The notes: generated from the letters alone by a model not told the origin. A stretch of 64,000 nucleotides of DNA from Microbacterium timonense (GCF_900292075.1 NZ_OLMV01000004.1:186001-250000), one strand, 5' to 3'; shown: positions 48,395-58,211, counted from the stretch's first letter. Numbers and translations: made by a program.

Positions 48395-50436
48395 GCGGCT
48401 CGACGCGGGCACCGGCCCGGATGCCGATGCAGCGGGGTCCCATGGGACAGGTCTCGGGCGGCGAGAAGGCGCAGAACTTCGGTCCGAGCGCGAGGCGCCT
48501 GCTCGGCACGCTGCGATCGGACACCCCGAAGCTCATGCTCGTGCTGGTGTTCAGCATCCTGTCGGTCGCCCTGTCGGTGATCGGCCCGAAGCTGCTCGGC
48601 GAGGGCACCAACATCGTGTTCGCCGGCTTCATCTCCTTGCAGGTGCCGTCGGGCGTGACGAAGCAGCAGGTGATCGATCAGCTGGTGGCCTCCGGCAGCC
48701 AGGACCAGGCGAACCTGATCGCCGCGACGGACTTCGTTCCGGGTGCGGGCGTCGACTTCGCCGCGCTCGCGCGGATCCTGGCGCTGGTGCTCGCGGTGTA
48801 CGTGTTCTCCAGCATCTTCGGGTGGCTGCAGGCGCGGATCCTCAACGGCGTCGTGCAGCGCGCGATGCACCGACTGCGCCTGCAGGTCGAGGACAAGGTG
48901 CAGCGCCTGCCGCTGTCGTACTTCGACCGGGTGCAGCGCGGCGAGCTCCTGAGCCGCGTCACGAACGACGTCGACAACATCGGGCAGTCGATGCAGCAGA
49001 CGCTGTCGCAGGTGGTCATCTCGCTGCTGACGGTCATCGGCGTCCTCACGATGATGTTCATCATCTCGCCCCTGCTCGCGGTGATCGCGCTCGTCACGAT
49101 CCCGCTGACGCTCGTCATCACGGTGCTGGTGGCGCGGCGCTCGCAGAAGCTGTTCGTGCAGCAGTGGAAGACGACCGGCGTCCTGAACGCGCGCGTCGAG
49201 GAGACGTTCTCAGGCCACTCGATCGTCAAGGTGTTCGGTCACCAGACGGAGGTGGAGTCCGACTTCCGCACCGAGAACGAGGAACTGTACCGCGCGAGCT
49301 TCGGAGCGCAGTTCCTCTCGGGTGTGATCATGCCCGCGATGATGTTCGTCGGGAACCTCGTCTACGTCGCGATCGCCGTCGTGGGCGGGCTGCAGGTGGC
49401 GGCCGGTCTCATGTCCATCGGCGATGTGCAGGCCTTCATCCAGTACTCGCGCCAGTTCACCCAGCCGCTGAGCCAACTGGGCTCGATGGCCAATCTCCTC
49501 CAGTCCGGCGTCGCCAGCGCCGAGCGCGTGTTCGAGCTGCTGGACGAAGCGGAGCAGACGCCCGACGACGAACAGGCCGAGACCGCTCCCGAGTCGGCCA
49601 GCCGGCTGGAGTTCGACGGCGTCTCCTTCCGCTACAGCCCCGACAAGCCGCTCATCGAAGGGCTCTCGCTGGCCGCGCGACCGGGGAGTACGGTCGCGAT
49701 CGTCGGCCCGACCGGCGCCGGCAAGACCACGCTCGTGAACCTCATCATGCGGTTCTACGACGTCGACGGCGGCCGGATCACGCTCGACGGCGTCGACACC
49801 CGCCACATGACCCGAGACGACCTCCGGGCGCGCACCGGCATGGTGCTCCAAGACACGTGGCTCTTCGCCGGCACCATCCGGGAGAACATCGCGTACGGCC
49901 GGCCCGACGCGACGGAGGAGGAGATGGTCGCCGCGGCGACCGCCGCGTACGTCGACCGCTTCGTGCACGCGCTGCCCGACGGCTACGACACGATGCTCGA
50001 CGACGAGGCGACGAACCTCAGCGTCGGCGAGCGGCAGCTCGTGACGATCGCGAGGGCGTTCCTCGCCGACCCGCGCATCCTGATCCTCGACGAGGCGACA
50101 TCGTCGGTCGACACCCGTACCGAGCTGCTCATCCAGCGTGCCATGTCGCGGCTGCGAGAGGACCGGACGGCCTTCGTGATCGCCCACCGGCTCTCGACCA
50201 TCCGCGACGCCGATCTGATCCTGGTGATGGAGGACGGCACGATCGTCGAGCAGGGCCCCCACGACGAGCTGCTGGCGGCCAAGGGAGCGTACTGGCGCCT
50301 GTACAACGCCCAGTTCGAAGGCGCGGCCGAGGACGAGGGCGCCGTCGCCGTGTCGGCGGCGCCGCTGGCACCGCCGCCGACGACCGCGCAGATCGTGGTC
50401 GACTCCCTCGCCGAGTCGGAAGAGGCACTGGAGTGA
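48391..50436 (+). CDS. ABC exporter half-transporter, catalytic partner
   Basis: A protein of 681 residues. A Met/Pro-rich N-terminal tail (1-40) and six helices, with an extra loop of about 70 residues between helices 1 and 2, precede the ATPase domain (from about 405). Walker A is GPTGAGKTTL near 439, Walker B ILILDEATSSVD has the catalytic Glu, and the signature is altered to NLSVGERQLVTIARA. Paired with the upstream subunit, one composite site (this Walker A/B with the partner's VSGGQ) is consensus and the other is degenerate. The ATG overlaps the upstream stop. Confidence 0.94.
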   Translation: MSGSTRAPARMPMQRGPMGQVSGGEKAQNFGPSARRLLGTLRSDTPKLMLVLVFSILSVALSVIGPKLLGEGTNIVFAGFISLQVPSGVTKQQVIDQLVASGSQDQANLIAATDFVPGAGVDFAALARILALVLAVYVFSSIFGWLQARILNGVVQRAMHRLRLQVEDKVQRLPLSYFDRVQRGELLSRVTNDVDNIGQSMQQTLSQVVISLLTVIGVLTMMFIISPLLAVIALVTIPLTLVITVLVARRSQKLFVQQWKTTGVLNARVEETFSGHSIVKVFGHQTEVESDFRTENEELYRASFGAQFLSGVIMPAMMFVGNLVYVAIAVVGGLQVAAGLMSIGDVQAFIQYSRQFTQPLSQLGSMANLLQSGVASAERVFELLDEAEQTPDDEQAETAPESASRLEFDGVSFRYSPDKPLIEGLSLAARPGSTVAIVGPTGAGKTTLVNLIMRFYDVDGGRITLDGVDTRHMTRDDLRARTGMVLQDTWLFAGTIRENIAYGRPDATEEEMVAAATAAYVDRFVHALPDGYDTMLDDEATNLSVGERQLVTIARAFLADPRILILDEATSSVDTRTELLIQRAMSRLREDRTAFVIAHRLSTIRDADLILVMEDGTIVEQGPHDELLAAKGAYWRLYNAQFEGAAEDEGAVAVSAAPLAPPPTTAQIVVDSLAESEEALE

Positions 50437-50441
50437 CCCAC

Positions 50442-50447
50442 TAGTAT
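50442..50447 (+). promoter_or_regulatory. -10 candidate (TAGTAT) of the PP2C gene
   Basis: TAGTAT lies about 50 bases ahead of the GTG at 50499, leaving a short leader with GGGAGG as ribosome site. Confidence 0.4.
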
Positions 50448-50498
50448 GTGAGGACGTGGGGCCGACCGGCCCCACGTCTGCCGACGGGAGGACTGGGC

Positions 50499-51413
50499 GT
50501 GCCCGACGTATCCACCCAGTCCGTTGCGGTACCCGTCCCCGGCGGCGAGCTCGAGCTCTCGTGGGCGGCCGTCACCGACACCGGACGGCGCCGCGAGGTC
50601 AACCAGGACGCCATGTACGCGTCCTACCCGCTGTTCGTGGTCGCCGACGGCATGGGCGGGCACGTCGGCGGTGAGATCGCCAGCGCGAGCGCGATCGAGC
50701 GACTGCGCGCTGTGGCCGACACCGGCAGCGTGAGCCCGAAGACGATCGAGAAGGCGCTGGCCAAAGCGGTCAAAGACATCGCATCGCACCCCGAGGCCAC
50801 CGACGACGGCACAGGGACGACGGTGACCGGCGTGTTCCTCGACACCAGCGGGGATGCGCCGCACTGGGTGACGCTCAACATCGGCGACTCGCGCGTCTAT
50901 CTGGTCCGTGACGGCGCCATCGTGCAGGTGACCACGGACCACTCCGTCGTGCAGGAGCTCGTCGCGGCCGGTCGCCTCAGCCCCGAAGAGGCCGAGAACC
51001 ACCCGTACGGCAACGTCATCACGCGCGCCGTGGGCCCCAGCGAGGGCGTGACGCCCGATTATGTGCGGCTCGACGTCGCCGAGGGCGATCGCTTCGTGAT
51101 CTGCTCCGACGGCCTCACGAAGGAGCTCACGGATTACGGCATCCGTCACTTCCTGGATGAGAATCCCGACCCCGCCGACGCCGCGATGGCGATGCTGGAC
51201 GCCGCCCTCGAGAACGGCGGACGCGACAACATCACGGTGATCGTGCTGGACGTCGGCCGGCCCGGCGCTGATCCTGACGATGCCGAGGCGTCCGAGGGCG
51301 CGGCCGGCGACGAACGTGCGGAGGCGCGCGAGGCGGACATCGAGGCCGACGGTCACGAGGCCGGGGCCGACGGCTCCCCGGCGGGCGACCCTTCCTCCCC
51401 AGAACGGGACTGA
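50499..51413 (+). CDS. PP2C-family Ser/Thr protein phosphatase
   Basis: A metal-dependent phosphatase of 304 residues. TDTGRRREVNQDAMYASYPL (about 26-45) gives the first metal Asp, VVADGMGGHVGGEIAS the DGMGG motif, and DRFVICSDGLTKELTD and GGRDNITVIVLDVG the further metal Asp residues. The C-terminal 40 residues are acidic and disordered; no membrane helix is seen. The GTG at 50499 follows GGGAGG; the reading from 50448 has no support. The next gene, 66 bases on, encodes an EccC/FtsK-like ATPase. Such pairs are seen near type VII-like loci, but no kinase, FHA or WXG100 gene is adjacent. Confidence 0.92.
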   Translation: MPDVSTQSVAVPVPGGELELSWAAVTDTGRRREVNQDAMYASYPLFVVADGMGGHVGGEIASASAIERLRAVADTGSVSPKTIEKALAKAVKDIASHPEATDDGTGTTVTGVFLDTSGDAPHWVTLNIGDSRVYLVRDGAIVQVTTDHSVVQELVAAGRLSPEEAENHPYGNVITRAVGPSEGVTPDYVRLDVAEGDRFVICSDGLTKELTDYGIRHFLDENPDPADAAMAMLDAALENGGRDNITVIVLDVGRPGADPDDAEASEGAAGDERAEAREADIEADGHEAGADGSPAGDPSSPERD

Positions 51414-51479
51414 ACGCCGGCATCCACAGATCCGGCCATCCACCGCCGCGGGCATCCGCCGCCGCGGTGAACTGAGGGC

Positions 51480-54428
51480 ATGCGCTCGCTTCACCGCCCG
51501 ACCGGGGACCCGCGAACCGGCGTTCCGGAGGGGTCCCGCCCCGCTCCGGCCGCGACGGTGGCGGCGGTGCTCGACGACGAGCCGTTGCAGCTGCCCCCCG
51601 CCTGGACTCCGCCCGCGCGACCGCCCCTGCCGCTGGTCGCGGCGATCGTGCCGGTCGTGGGTGCGGTCGCGCTGTGGCTGGTCACCGGCTCCCCCTACAC
51701 GTTGTGGTTCGCCCTGCTGGGCCCGCTCATCGCCGGGGCCACCATGCTCGACGCGCGGCGAGCGGCGCGTCGGGACGGTCGCCGGGCGGCGGCCGAGGCG
51801 GCTCGGTCGCGCGAGGAGGTCGCGGCGGCGGTCGCTGCGCGGCACGAAACCGAGCGCGCGCAGCTGTGGGGGAGGCATCCCGACGTTTCGCGGCTGGTGC
51901 ATGGCGAGGGCGACATCTGGCGTTCGGGTTCGGTCCCCTCGCTCGTGGTGGGGCGCGGCGAACGCGCGAGCGGCGTGAAGGTGCGCGGAGGAGACGGCGA
52001 CGCGGATGCCGCGGCGCTGCGCCGTCGGGCAGCGCAGCTCGCAGACGCCCCTGTCACGGTCCCCGCGTCGGCGGGTGTCGCGGTGGTGGCGGGCGGCGCA
52101 CTGGGCGCGGCGGTGCAGCGGGCCCTCGCGATGCAGTTGTGCCTGGCCGTGGCGCCTGGGGATCTGTGTGTCGTCGGCCCACTCGGCGAAGGGATGCAGT
52201 GGGCTGAGCGTCTGCCGCATCGCCGGGCAGACCGTGGTGCACGGCTCGCCCTCCTGTCTCCCGGTGACCTGCACACGGCGGATGCCGACATCGTCATCGC
52301 CTGCTGCGGCCCCGGCGAGACGCCACCGCCGCGTTGCCAGGCGGTCCTCACCGTCGCCTCTCCCGACGTCGCCCGACTCGATCATGACGGCCGGACCGTG
52401 TCTGTGCGGGTCGAGGCCCTGTCCGCTGCACAGGCGGAACAGATCGCTGCGGACCTCGCGTCACGGGCAGAGCGGGTGCTCGGCATGACCGGGGGAGCTC
52501 CCCAGCCGATCAGCCTGGCGTCGCTGCTGTCCCCGGCCGGCGCCCAGGGGCAGGCCCCGCGCGACGACCTCGCCGTCGCCCGCACCACCCTTCCCGCCGC
52601 GATCGGCCTTGCCGGCAGGGAGCAGGCGATCGTCGACCTCGTCGACGACGGGCCGCACGCCGTCGTCGCCGGAGTCACCGGAGCGGGCAAGAGCGAACTG
52701 CTCATCACCTGGATCCTCGCGCTGTGCGCGACCCGCTCCACCGACGAGGTGACCTTCCTGCTCGCAGACTTCAAGGGCGGCACCGCGTTCGACGGGCTGG
52801 CCGGGGTCCCGCATGTGACCGGTGTGATCACCGACCTCGACGGCGCAGGGGCACGGCGGGCGATCGACAGCCTGCGAGCCGAGCTGCGGCGCCGCGAGGC
52901 GACGATCGCGGCCGCCGGTGCGCGCGACATCCGGGATCCTCGCGTGCGGCTGCCTCGGTTGGTCGTCGTGGTGGACGAGTTCGCCGCGCTGATCGGCGAG
53001 AACCCGGAACTGCACGGGCTGTTCGCCGACATCGCGGCACGCGGCCGTGCTCTCGGCATCCATCTGGTGCTCGGCACGCAACGGGCCTCAGGCGTGATCC
53101 GCGACAACCTGCTGGCGAACTGTCCGTTGCGCATCAGCCTGCGCGTCACCGACCCTGCAGACAGCCGGGCGCTCCTGGGCAGCGACGACGCCGCGCGCCT
53201 GCCGGGCGGCGCTGCCGGCCGTGGCGCGGCGTACATCCGGCGTGCGGGCGACACCACCGCGCAGCTCGTGCGGATCGCGCTGTCCGGCCCGGACGACGTC
53301 GCACGGGCGGCACTGAACGTCGGCACGCGCGTCCCTGAGCGGCCGTGGCTTCCCGCGCTGCCGGCGATGCTGCCTCTGGAAGAACTGCGGCGACGTCATG
53401 CAGGCGACGCAGGACCGCTCGGCGCGGTGCTCCTGGGGCTGGCCGACGAGCCCGAGCGCCAGCGGCAGCCGCCCGCCGTGCTGCTGCCCGGCGACAGGGC
53501 GTTGCTCGTGCTCGGCGGACCCGGGTCCGGCGTGACCAACGTGCTCGATCTCGTACAGGCGCAGCACGCGGATGCCGCCGTGCGCGTGCCGGAGGACGCC
53601 GAGGATATGTGGGATGTCGTCTCGGCGCTGCATGCGGCCGCCCCGCCTCCGGGCACCGTGGTGCTCATCGACGACGTCGACGCGCTCGCGCAGCGGCTGC
53701 CCGCCGAGTACGCGCAGGTGCTCCTCGAGCGCCTGGAGGCCATCATCCGGCGAGCCGGGAACGGCGGCCTGCTCGTCGTGGCGGGTGCACACCGCGCCAC
53801 GGGTGCTGTCTCCCGGCTCGCCGACCTCTTTCCCCGCCGCCTTATGCTGCCCTACACCACGCGTCTGGAGCACGCGGCGGCCGGTGGGGACGCGTCGTGG
53901 TTCGACCCCTCGGCGCCGGCGGGCAGGGGACGCCTGGACGGGTGCCCGGTCCAGATCGCGCTGGCCCCGCCGCCGGTCGTCCCGTCGCGGGTTCTTCCGG
54001 CGCCGTGGGCTCCCGCAGCCGCCGTGACCGGTGTCGTGGCTCGGCGCTCCCCGGCAGGTCGCCGCGCGCTGGCGGCATGGGCAGCGGGCGGCGTGCGTGT
54101 GGTCGGGCCCGATGAGTACGTCGCCGATCCCACGCCGGTCGGCGACGGGCGGGTGGTGGTCGTGGGCGAGCCCGATGACTGGCAGCGCCACTGGCGGCTG
54201 CTGGCCGACCTGCGCGGCGACCACGACCTCGTCATCGACACGTCGTGCGCCGCCGAACTGCGCGTGCTCGCCGGGTTCCGCGGCATCCCGCCGTATTGCG
54301 AGCCGGGCCGGGCGCGCGCGTGGCTCATCGCCGCCGGCGCTGAGCCGGTCCGCATCGTCCTTCCCGGCGACGACGTCGCCCCGCACCGACAGCCAGATGC
54401 GTTGACCTGGCCCCATCCATCCCCCTAG
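51480..54428 (+). CDS. FtsK/SpoIIIE (EccC-like) ATPase
   Basis: A membrane ATPase of 982 residues. Two helices near 50-85 (PLVAAIVPVVGAVALWLVTG and TLWFALLGPLIAGATML) and a basic linker precede a canonical FtsK/SpoIIIE domain: Walker A GVTGAGKSELLITW near 397-410, FLLADFKGGTAFDGL, Walker B RLVVVVDEFAALI near 498, and LVLGTQRASGVI. A second, degenerate ATPase domain follows (about 675-780): LLVLGGPGSGVTNVLDL has lost the Walker Lys, though VVLIDDVDAL keeps acidic residues. This layout is EccC-like, but no secretion partners are visible within the window. Predicted motor for protein export of an unknown substrate, or DNA translocation. Confidence 0.87.
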   Translation: MRSLHRPTGDPRTGVPEGSRPAPAATVAAVLDDEPLQLPPAWTPPARPPLPLVAAIVPVVGAVALWLVTGSPYTLWFALLGPLIAGATMLDARRAARRDGRRAAAEAARSREEVAAAVAARHETERAQLWGRHPDVSRLVHGEGDIWRSGSVPSLVVGRGERASGVKVRGGDGDADAAALRRRAAQLADAPVTVPASAGVAVVAGGALGAAVQRALAMQLCLAVAPGDLCVVGPLGEGMQWAERLPHRRADRGARLALLSPGDLHTADADIVIACCGPGETPPPRCQAVLTVASPDVARLDHDGRTVSVRVEALSAAQAEQIAADLASRAERVLGMTGGAPQPISLASLLSPAGAQGQAPRDDLAVARTTLPAAIGLAGREQAIVDLVDDGPHAVVAGVTGAGKSELLITWILALCATRSTDEVTFLLADFKGGTAFDGLAGVPHVTGVITDLDGAGARRAIDSLRAELRRREATIAAAGARDIRDPRVRLPRLVVVVDEFAALIGENPELHGLFADIAARGRALGIHLVLGTQRASGVIRDNLLANCPLRISLRVTDPADSRALLGSDDAARLPGGAAGRGAAYIRRAGDTTAQLVRIALSGPDDVARAALNVGTRVPERPWLPALPAMLPLEELRRRHAGDAGPLGAVLLGLADEPERQRQPPAVLLPGDRALLVLGGPGSGVTNVLDLVQAQHADAAVRVPEDAEDMWDVVSALHAAAPPPGTVVLIDDVDALAQRLPAEYAQVLLERLEAIIRRAGNGGLLVVAGAHRATGAVSRLADLFPRRLMLPYTTRLEHAAAGGDASWFDPSAPAGRGRLDGCPVQIALAPPPVVPSRVLPAPWAPAAAVTGVVARRSPAGRRALAAWAAGGVRVVGPDEYVADPTPVGDGRVVVVGEPDDWQRHWRLLADLRGDHDLVIDTSCAAELRVLAGFRGIPPYCEPGRARAWLIAAGAEPVRIVLPGDDVAPHRQPDALTWPHPSP

Positions 54429-54431
54429 CGT
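54426..54431 (+). promoter_or_regulatory. -10 box (TAGCGT), leaderless permease promoter
   Basis: TAGCGT overlaps the end of the ATPase gene and is followed by six bases and the GTG at 54438, which predicts a leaderless mRNA. Confidence 0.6.
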
Positions 54432-54437
54432 CGCTCT

Positions 54438-56003
54438 GTGGCTACTTCCCCGATTCAGCTCGACCGACCGGACGGAAAGGGGCTCGCAGCAGGGACGCTG
54501 GGGCTCTGGGGTTCGACCGTCATCGGTCTCGCATCGACCGCACCGGTCTACTCCCTCGTGGCGACCCTCGGGTTCGTCGTCCTCGCCGTGGGCGCACAGG
54601 CGCCCATCGCGTTCGTCGTCGCCTTCATCCCCATGCTGTTCATCGCGTTCGCATACCGGGAGCTCAACCGCGACATCCCCGACTGCGGCACCACCTTCAC
54701 GTGGGGCACCAAGGCATTCGGCCCCTGGGTCGGGTGGATGGGCGGCTGGGGCGTCGCGGTGGCCGGCATGGTCGTGCTGGCCAACCTCGCGCAGATCGGC
54801 GGCATCTACTTCTGGGCGCTGGTGGACGGCATCGTCGGAAACAGCGACGACGCGCTCCTGTCCGACAACGTGCCCCTCGTCACGGCGACCGGCGTCTTCT
54901 TCATCCTCGCGATGACCTGGATCAGCTGGCGCGGTGTCGAGATCGGCGAGCGCATCCAGAACGTGCTGCTCGGCATCCAGTACGCCGCCCTCGCGATCTT
55001 CGTGATCGCGGCCCTGTGGCAGTTCTTCGCCGGCACCGCGCCGGACCCGACGCCCTTCGAATGGTCGTGGTTCAACCCTGCGGCATTCACCGACTGGAGC
55101 GGATTCACCGAGGCCGTGCTCCTCGCGCTCTTCATCTACTGGGGATGGGACACGTGCCTCGCACTGAACGAGGAGACGAAGGACCCGAAGCGGATCCCCG
55201 GGTTGGCCGCTCTGCTGACCACGGTCATCCTGCTCGTCACCTACGTCGGGGTCACGGTGGCCGCGATGATGTACGCCGGACTCGGCGAAGACGGCACGGG
55301 CCTGGGCAACGAGGCGAACGCCGACGACTTCTTCCTCGCCATCAAGGACGGACTGCTCGGGCCGTTCGGCTGGGTGCTCGTCGTCGCCGTGCTGATCTCG
55401 GCGGTGTCGTCCACGCAGACCACCATCCTGCCGACGGCCCGGGGGACGCTGGCCATGGCGGCCTACCGGGCGCTGCCGCGGCGCTTCATGGCGGTGCATC
55501 CGCAGTACCGCACCCCGTCGTTCTCCACGATCGTGATGGGTGTCGTGGCGAGCGTGTATTACATCGGCATGACCCTCATCAGCGACAACATCCTGCAGGA
55601 CTCGATCCTGTCGCTCGGCCTCGCGATCGCGTTCTACTACGCCATCACCGGCTACGCCTGTGTCTGGTACTACCGCAAAGAGCTGTTCCGGTCGGCCGGC
55701 GCGTTCTTCTTCAAGGGTCTGCTTCCGCTGCTGGGCGCCCTCATGCTCACCTACGCCTTCATCCAGTCCGCGATCGACATGTACGACGTCGACTACGGCT
55801 ACACCGTGCTCCTGGGCATCGGCGGCACGTTCGTGCTGGGTATCGGCGCGCTCGCGCTCGGTGTCGTGCTGATGCTGCTGTGGTTCCTCTTCCCCGGGGC
55901 CAAACCGTTCTTCCGGGGAGAGAGCCTCAACCGCGACACGCCCGTCCTGGTGCCGGAGGACCCCGCCGACTACTCACGGTCGATCGACGGCGGGCTCGCA
56001 TAG
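54438..56003 (+). CDS. APC-family amino-acid permease
   Basis: A transporter of 521 residues with 12 predicted helices. The N-terminal LAAGTLGLWGSTVIGLASTA is the APC first-helix motif with the unwound Gly-rich substrate site; FIYWGWDTCLALNEETKDPK is the helix-6/loop motif of the superfamily. It probably takes up an amino acid or amine by cation symport. It converges with alanine dehydrogenase and lies near asparaginase, which suggests an amino-acid substrate (inference). Confidence 0.9.
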   Translation: MATSPIQLDRPDGKGLAAGTLGLWGSTVIGLASTAPVYSLVATLGFVVLAVGAQAPIAFVVAFIPMLFIAFAYRELNRDIPDCGTTFTWGTKAFGPWVGWMGGWGVAVAGMVVLANLAQIGGIYFWALVDGIVGNSDDALLSDNVPLVTATGVFFILAMTWISWRGVEIGERIQNVLLGIQYAALAIFVIAALWQFFAGTAPDPTPFEWSWFNPAAFTDWSGFTEAVLLALFIYWGWDTCLALNEETKDPKRIPGLAALLTTVILLVTYVGVTVAAMMYAGLGEDGTGLGNEANADDFFLAIKDGLLGPFGWVLVVAVLISAVSSTQTTILPTARGTLAMAAYRALPRRFMAVHPQYRTPSFSTIVMGVVASVYYIGMTLISDNILQDSILSLGLAIAFYYAITGYACVWYYRKELFRSAGAFFFKGLLPLLGALMLTYAFIQSAIDMYDVDYGYTVLLGIGGTFVLGIGALALGVVLMLLWFLFPGAKPFFRGESLNRDTPVLVPEDPADYSRSIDGGLA

Positions 56004-56009
56004 CCTGTC

Positions 56010-56036
56010 GTGGGACCGGCCGCCGGCCGGTCCCAC
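56010..56036. terminator. Bidirectional terminator between permease and ald
   Basis: A perfect 12-bp stem (56010-56021 with 56025-56036) and a three-base loop, lying between convergent genes. Confidence 0.85.
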
Positions 56037-56049
56037 CGCGATCACGGTC

Positions 56050-57165
56050 TCACACCAGAACTGCGTCCAGCGGTGCGAGATCGAGCTCGTGCGCGGTCGC
56101 CACCCCGGGGTTCGCGACGCGGCCGTCGACGGTGTTCAGACCACCGGCGAGCGCGGCATCCGCGCGCAGCGCCTCCCGCCAGCCGCGGCGGGCGATCTGG
56201 CGCACATAGGGGAGTGTGGCGTTCGTCAGCGCGGAGGTCGACGTGTTCGGGACGGCGCCGGGCATGTTGGCGACGCAGTAGAAGACGGTGCCGTGCACGG
56301 CGAACGTCGGGTCGGCGTGGGTCGTCGGATGCGTGTCCTCGAAGCAGCCGCCCTGGTCGACCGCGATGTCGACGAGCACCGAACCCGGTCGCATGCGCGA
56401 GACCATGTCATTGGTGACGAGCTTCGGCGCCTTCGCACCCGGGATGAGCACCGAGCCGATCACGAGATCCGACGCGACCACGGCCCTGTCCAGGTCCAGC
56501 GGGTTGGACGCGGCGGTCTTCACCCGTCCCTGGAAATGGTCGTCGAGGTAGCGCAGTCGCTGCACGTTGGTGTCGAAGACCGTCACGTCGGCGCCCATGC
56601 CGACCGCGATGACGGTCGCGTTGGCTCCCGCCACACCGCCGCCGATCACCGTCACGACCGCGGGACGTGTGCCCGGCACCCCCGACATGAGCAGGCCCCG
56701 TCCGCCTGCGGAACGCATGAGGGTGTTGGCTCCCACCATCGGAGCCAGACGCCCGGCCACCTCGCTCATCGGCGCCAGCAGGGGCAGACCGCCGCCCGGA
56801 AGCTGCACCGTCTCGTACGCGATCGCGGTGACGCGGTCGGCCAGCAGGCGCTCGGTCAGCGGTCGGTCCGCCGCCAGGTGCAGGTAGGTGAAGAGCACCA
56901 GGTCGTCGCGGAAGTACCCGTACTCGCTCGCGATGGGCTCCTTGACCTTCAGCAGCAGCTCCGCCCGAGCCCAGACCTCGGCGGGATCGTCCAGGAGCAC
57001 GGCGCCCGCGGCCTCGTACTCGGCATCCGGCATGGATGAGCCCTCACCTGCCCCGCGCTGCACGAAGACCTCGTGACCGGCAGCGGCCAGGTCGTGCACC
57101 CCCGAGGGGGTGAGGGCGACCCGATACTCGTTGTTCTTCACCTCGGTGGGGACGCTGATCCTCAT
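56050..57165 (-). CDS. ald: Alanine dehydrogenase
   Basis: A protein of 371 residues catalysing reversible NAD-dependent deamination of L-alanine to pyruvate and ammonia. MRISVPTEVKNNEYRVALTP at the start, KVKEPIASEYGYFRDDLVLF (substrate Lys), GGGVAGANATVIAVGMGADV (NAD site, about 174-193) and VDIAVDQGGCFEDT are family motifs. The ATG at 57165 follows GGAAAGG (minus strand). It lies 56 bases downstream of asparaginase on the same strand and may be co-transcribed. Confidence 0.96.
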   Translation of the reverse strand: MRISVPTEVKNNEYRVALTPSGVHDLAAAGHEVFVQRGAGEGSSMPDAEYEAAGAVLLDDPAEVWARAELLLKVKEPIASEYGYFRDDLVLFTYLHLAADRPLTERLLADRVTAIAYETVQLPGGGLPLLAPMSEVAGRLAPMVGANTLMRSAGGRGLLMSGVPGTRPAVVTVIGGGVAGANATVIAVGMGADVTVFDTNVQRLRYLDDHFQGRVKTAASNPLDLDRAVVASDLVIGSVLIPGAKAPKLVTNDMVSRMRPGSVLVDIAVDQGGCFEDTHPTTHADPTFAVHGTVFYCVANMPGAVPNTSTSALTNATLPYVRQIARRGWREALRADAALAGGLNTVDGRVANPGVATAHELDLAPLDAVLV

Positions 57166-57221
57166 CGTGTGGTCCTTTCCGCTCCGCCGTTGGAGCGCTC
57201 AGGCTCCTCGTGGGAGCGCCT

Positions 57222-58211
57222 CTAGAAAGCGGGGCGGATGGCCCCGACATCCTTCCCGCCGCCGGTGACCGACAGGGTGAGCTTCGACAACGTGTCGGCG
57301 ACATCCGGCGATGCCAGCGCGCCGTGCCGTTCCAGCAGACGCAGAGCGACCGCCGTCGCCGCGCGCAGGCTGCCGTCGAGCACCTTGAGGGCGACCGTCG
57401 TGCCGTCGGGGGCTACCATCACCATCACGCCCTCCGCGCCATGCTTGGCGAACACGCCCAGCCGCTCGACCGCGATCGTGTCGGGGGACCCGGGCCCCTG
57501 GATGGTCCACGGGTGGGTGCGGACGGCTTCGACCAAGGCGCCGGCGCTGCGATGCAGCGCGAACGGCGAGGTCGTCGAGGAGGTGCCGATGCGGTGGATG
57601 GCCTTCGCGAGGCCGAACAGCGTCATGGCGTAGACCGGTGCGCCGCAGCCGTCGATGGCCGTGGCCGACACCTTCTCGCCGATGAGGCGTTCGACGACAT
57701 CGCGGATGAGGACCTGGACGGGATGCTCGGGAGAGAGGTACCCCTCCGGATCCCAGCCGTTCACGACGCTGGTCAGGAGCATGGCCGCGTGCTTGCCGGA
57801 GCAGTTCATGCGGACCGGCGCCGGCTGGCCCAGTTCGCGGATGAGCTCGTTGCGCGTCGCCGTGTCACCCGGCCAGGCGGCCGGGCACGCCAGCGCGTCC
57901 TCACTCAGCTGCGCGGCGGCGAGGATCTCGCGGACGACCCGCACGTGCCGGTCGGTGCCGGAGTGGCTCGCGGTGGCCAGGCCCAGGCGCTCGCCCTCCA
58001 GCGGCGCTCCCGCCGAGAGGCACGCGAGCGCCTGCAGGGGCTTGAGGCTCGAGCGGGGGAGGATCAGCGAGGAGGGGTCGCCGATCTTCTCGGCGATGCT
58101 GCCGTCCGCGGCCAGCACGATGGCGATGCCCGAATGACGCGACTCCACGAAGCCGCTGCGTTCGACGACGGCGAGCTCGACGGCATCGGCTGCGGCGAAG
58201 GTCTGCGGCAC
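57222..58211 (-). CDS. Asparaginase, PF06089 (rhizobial AnsA/ReAV) type
   Basis: An enzyme of 329 residues predicted to hydrolyse L-asparagine to aspartate and ammonia. It is of the class unrelated to E. coli AnsA/AnsB. LPRSSLKPLQALACL holds the Ser-x-x-Lys catalytic pair (about 52-55), MNCSGKHAAML a Cys and Lys of the metal/active site, and DGCGAPVYAM the second Cys, matching the Rhizobium etli ReAV pattern as I recall it. The GTG at 58211 is six bases after TAGGCT (minus strand), so the message is predicted to be leaderless. Ald follows it. Confidence 0.9.
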   Translation of the reverse strand: MPQTFAAADAVELAVVERSGFVESRHSGIAIVLAADGSIAEKIGDPSSLILPRSSLKPLQALACLSAGAPLEGERLGLATASHSGTDRHVRVVREILAAAQLSEDALACPAAWPGDTATRNELIRELGQPAPVRMNCSGKHAAMLLTSVVNGWDPEGYLSPEHPVQVLIRDVVERLIGEKVSATAIDGCGAPVYAMTLFGLAKAIHRIGTSSTTSPFALHRSAGALVEAVRTHPWTIQGPGSPDTIAVERLGVFAKHGAEGVMVMVAPDGTTVALKVLDGSLRAATAVALRLLERHGALASPDVADTLSKLTLSVTGGGKDVGAIRPAF

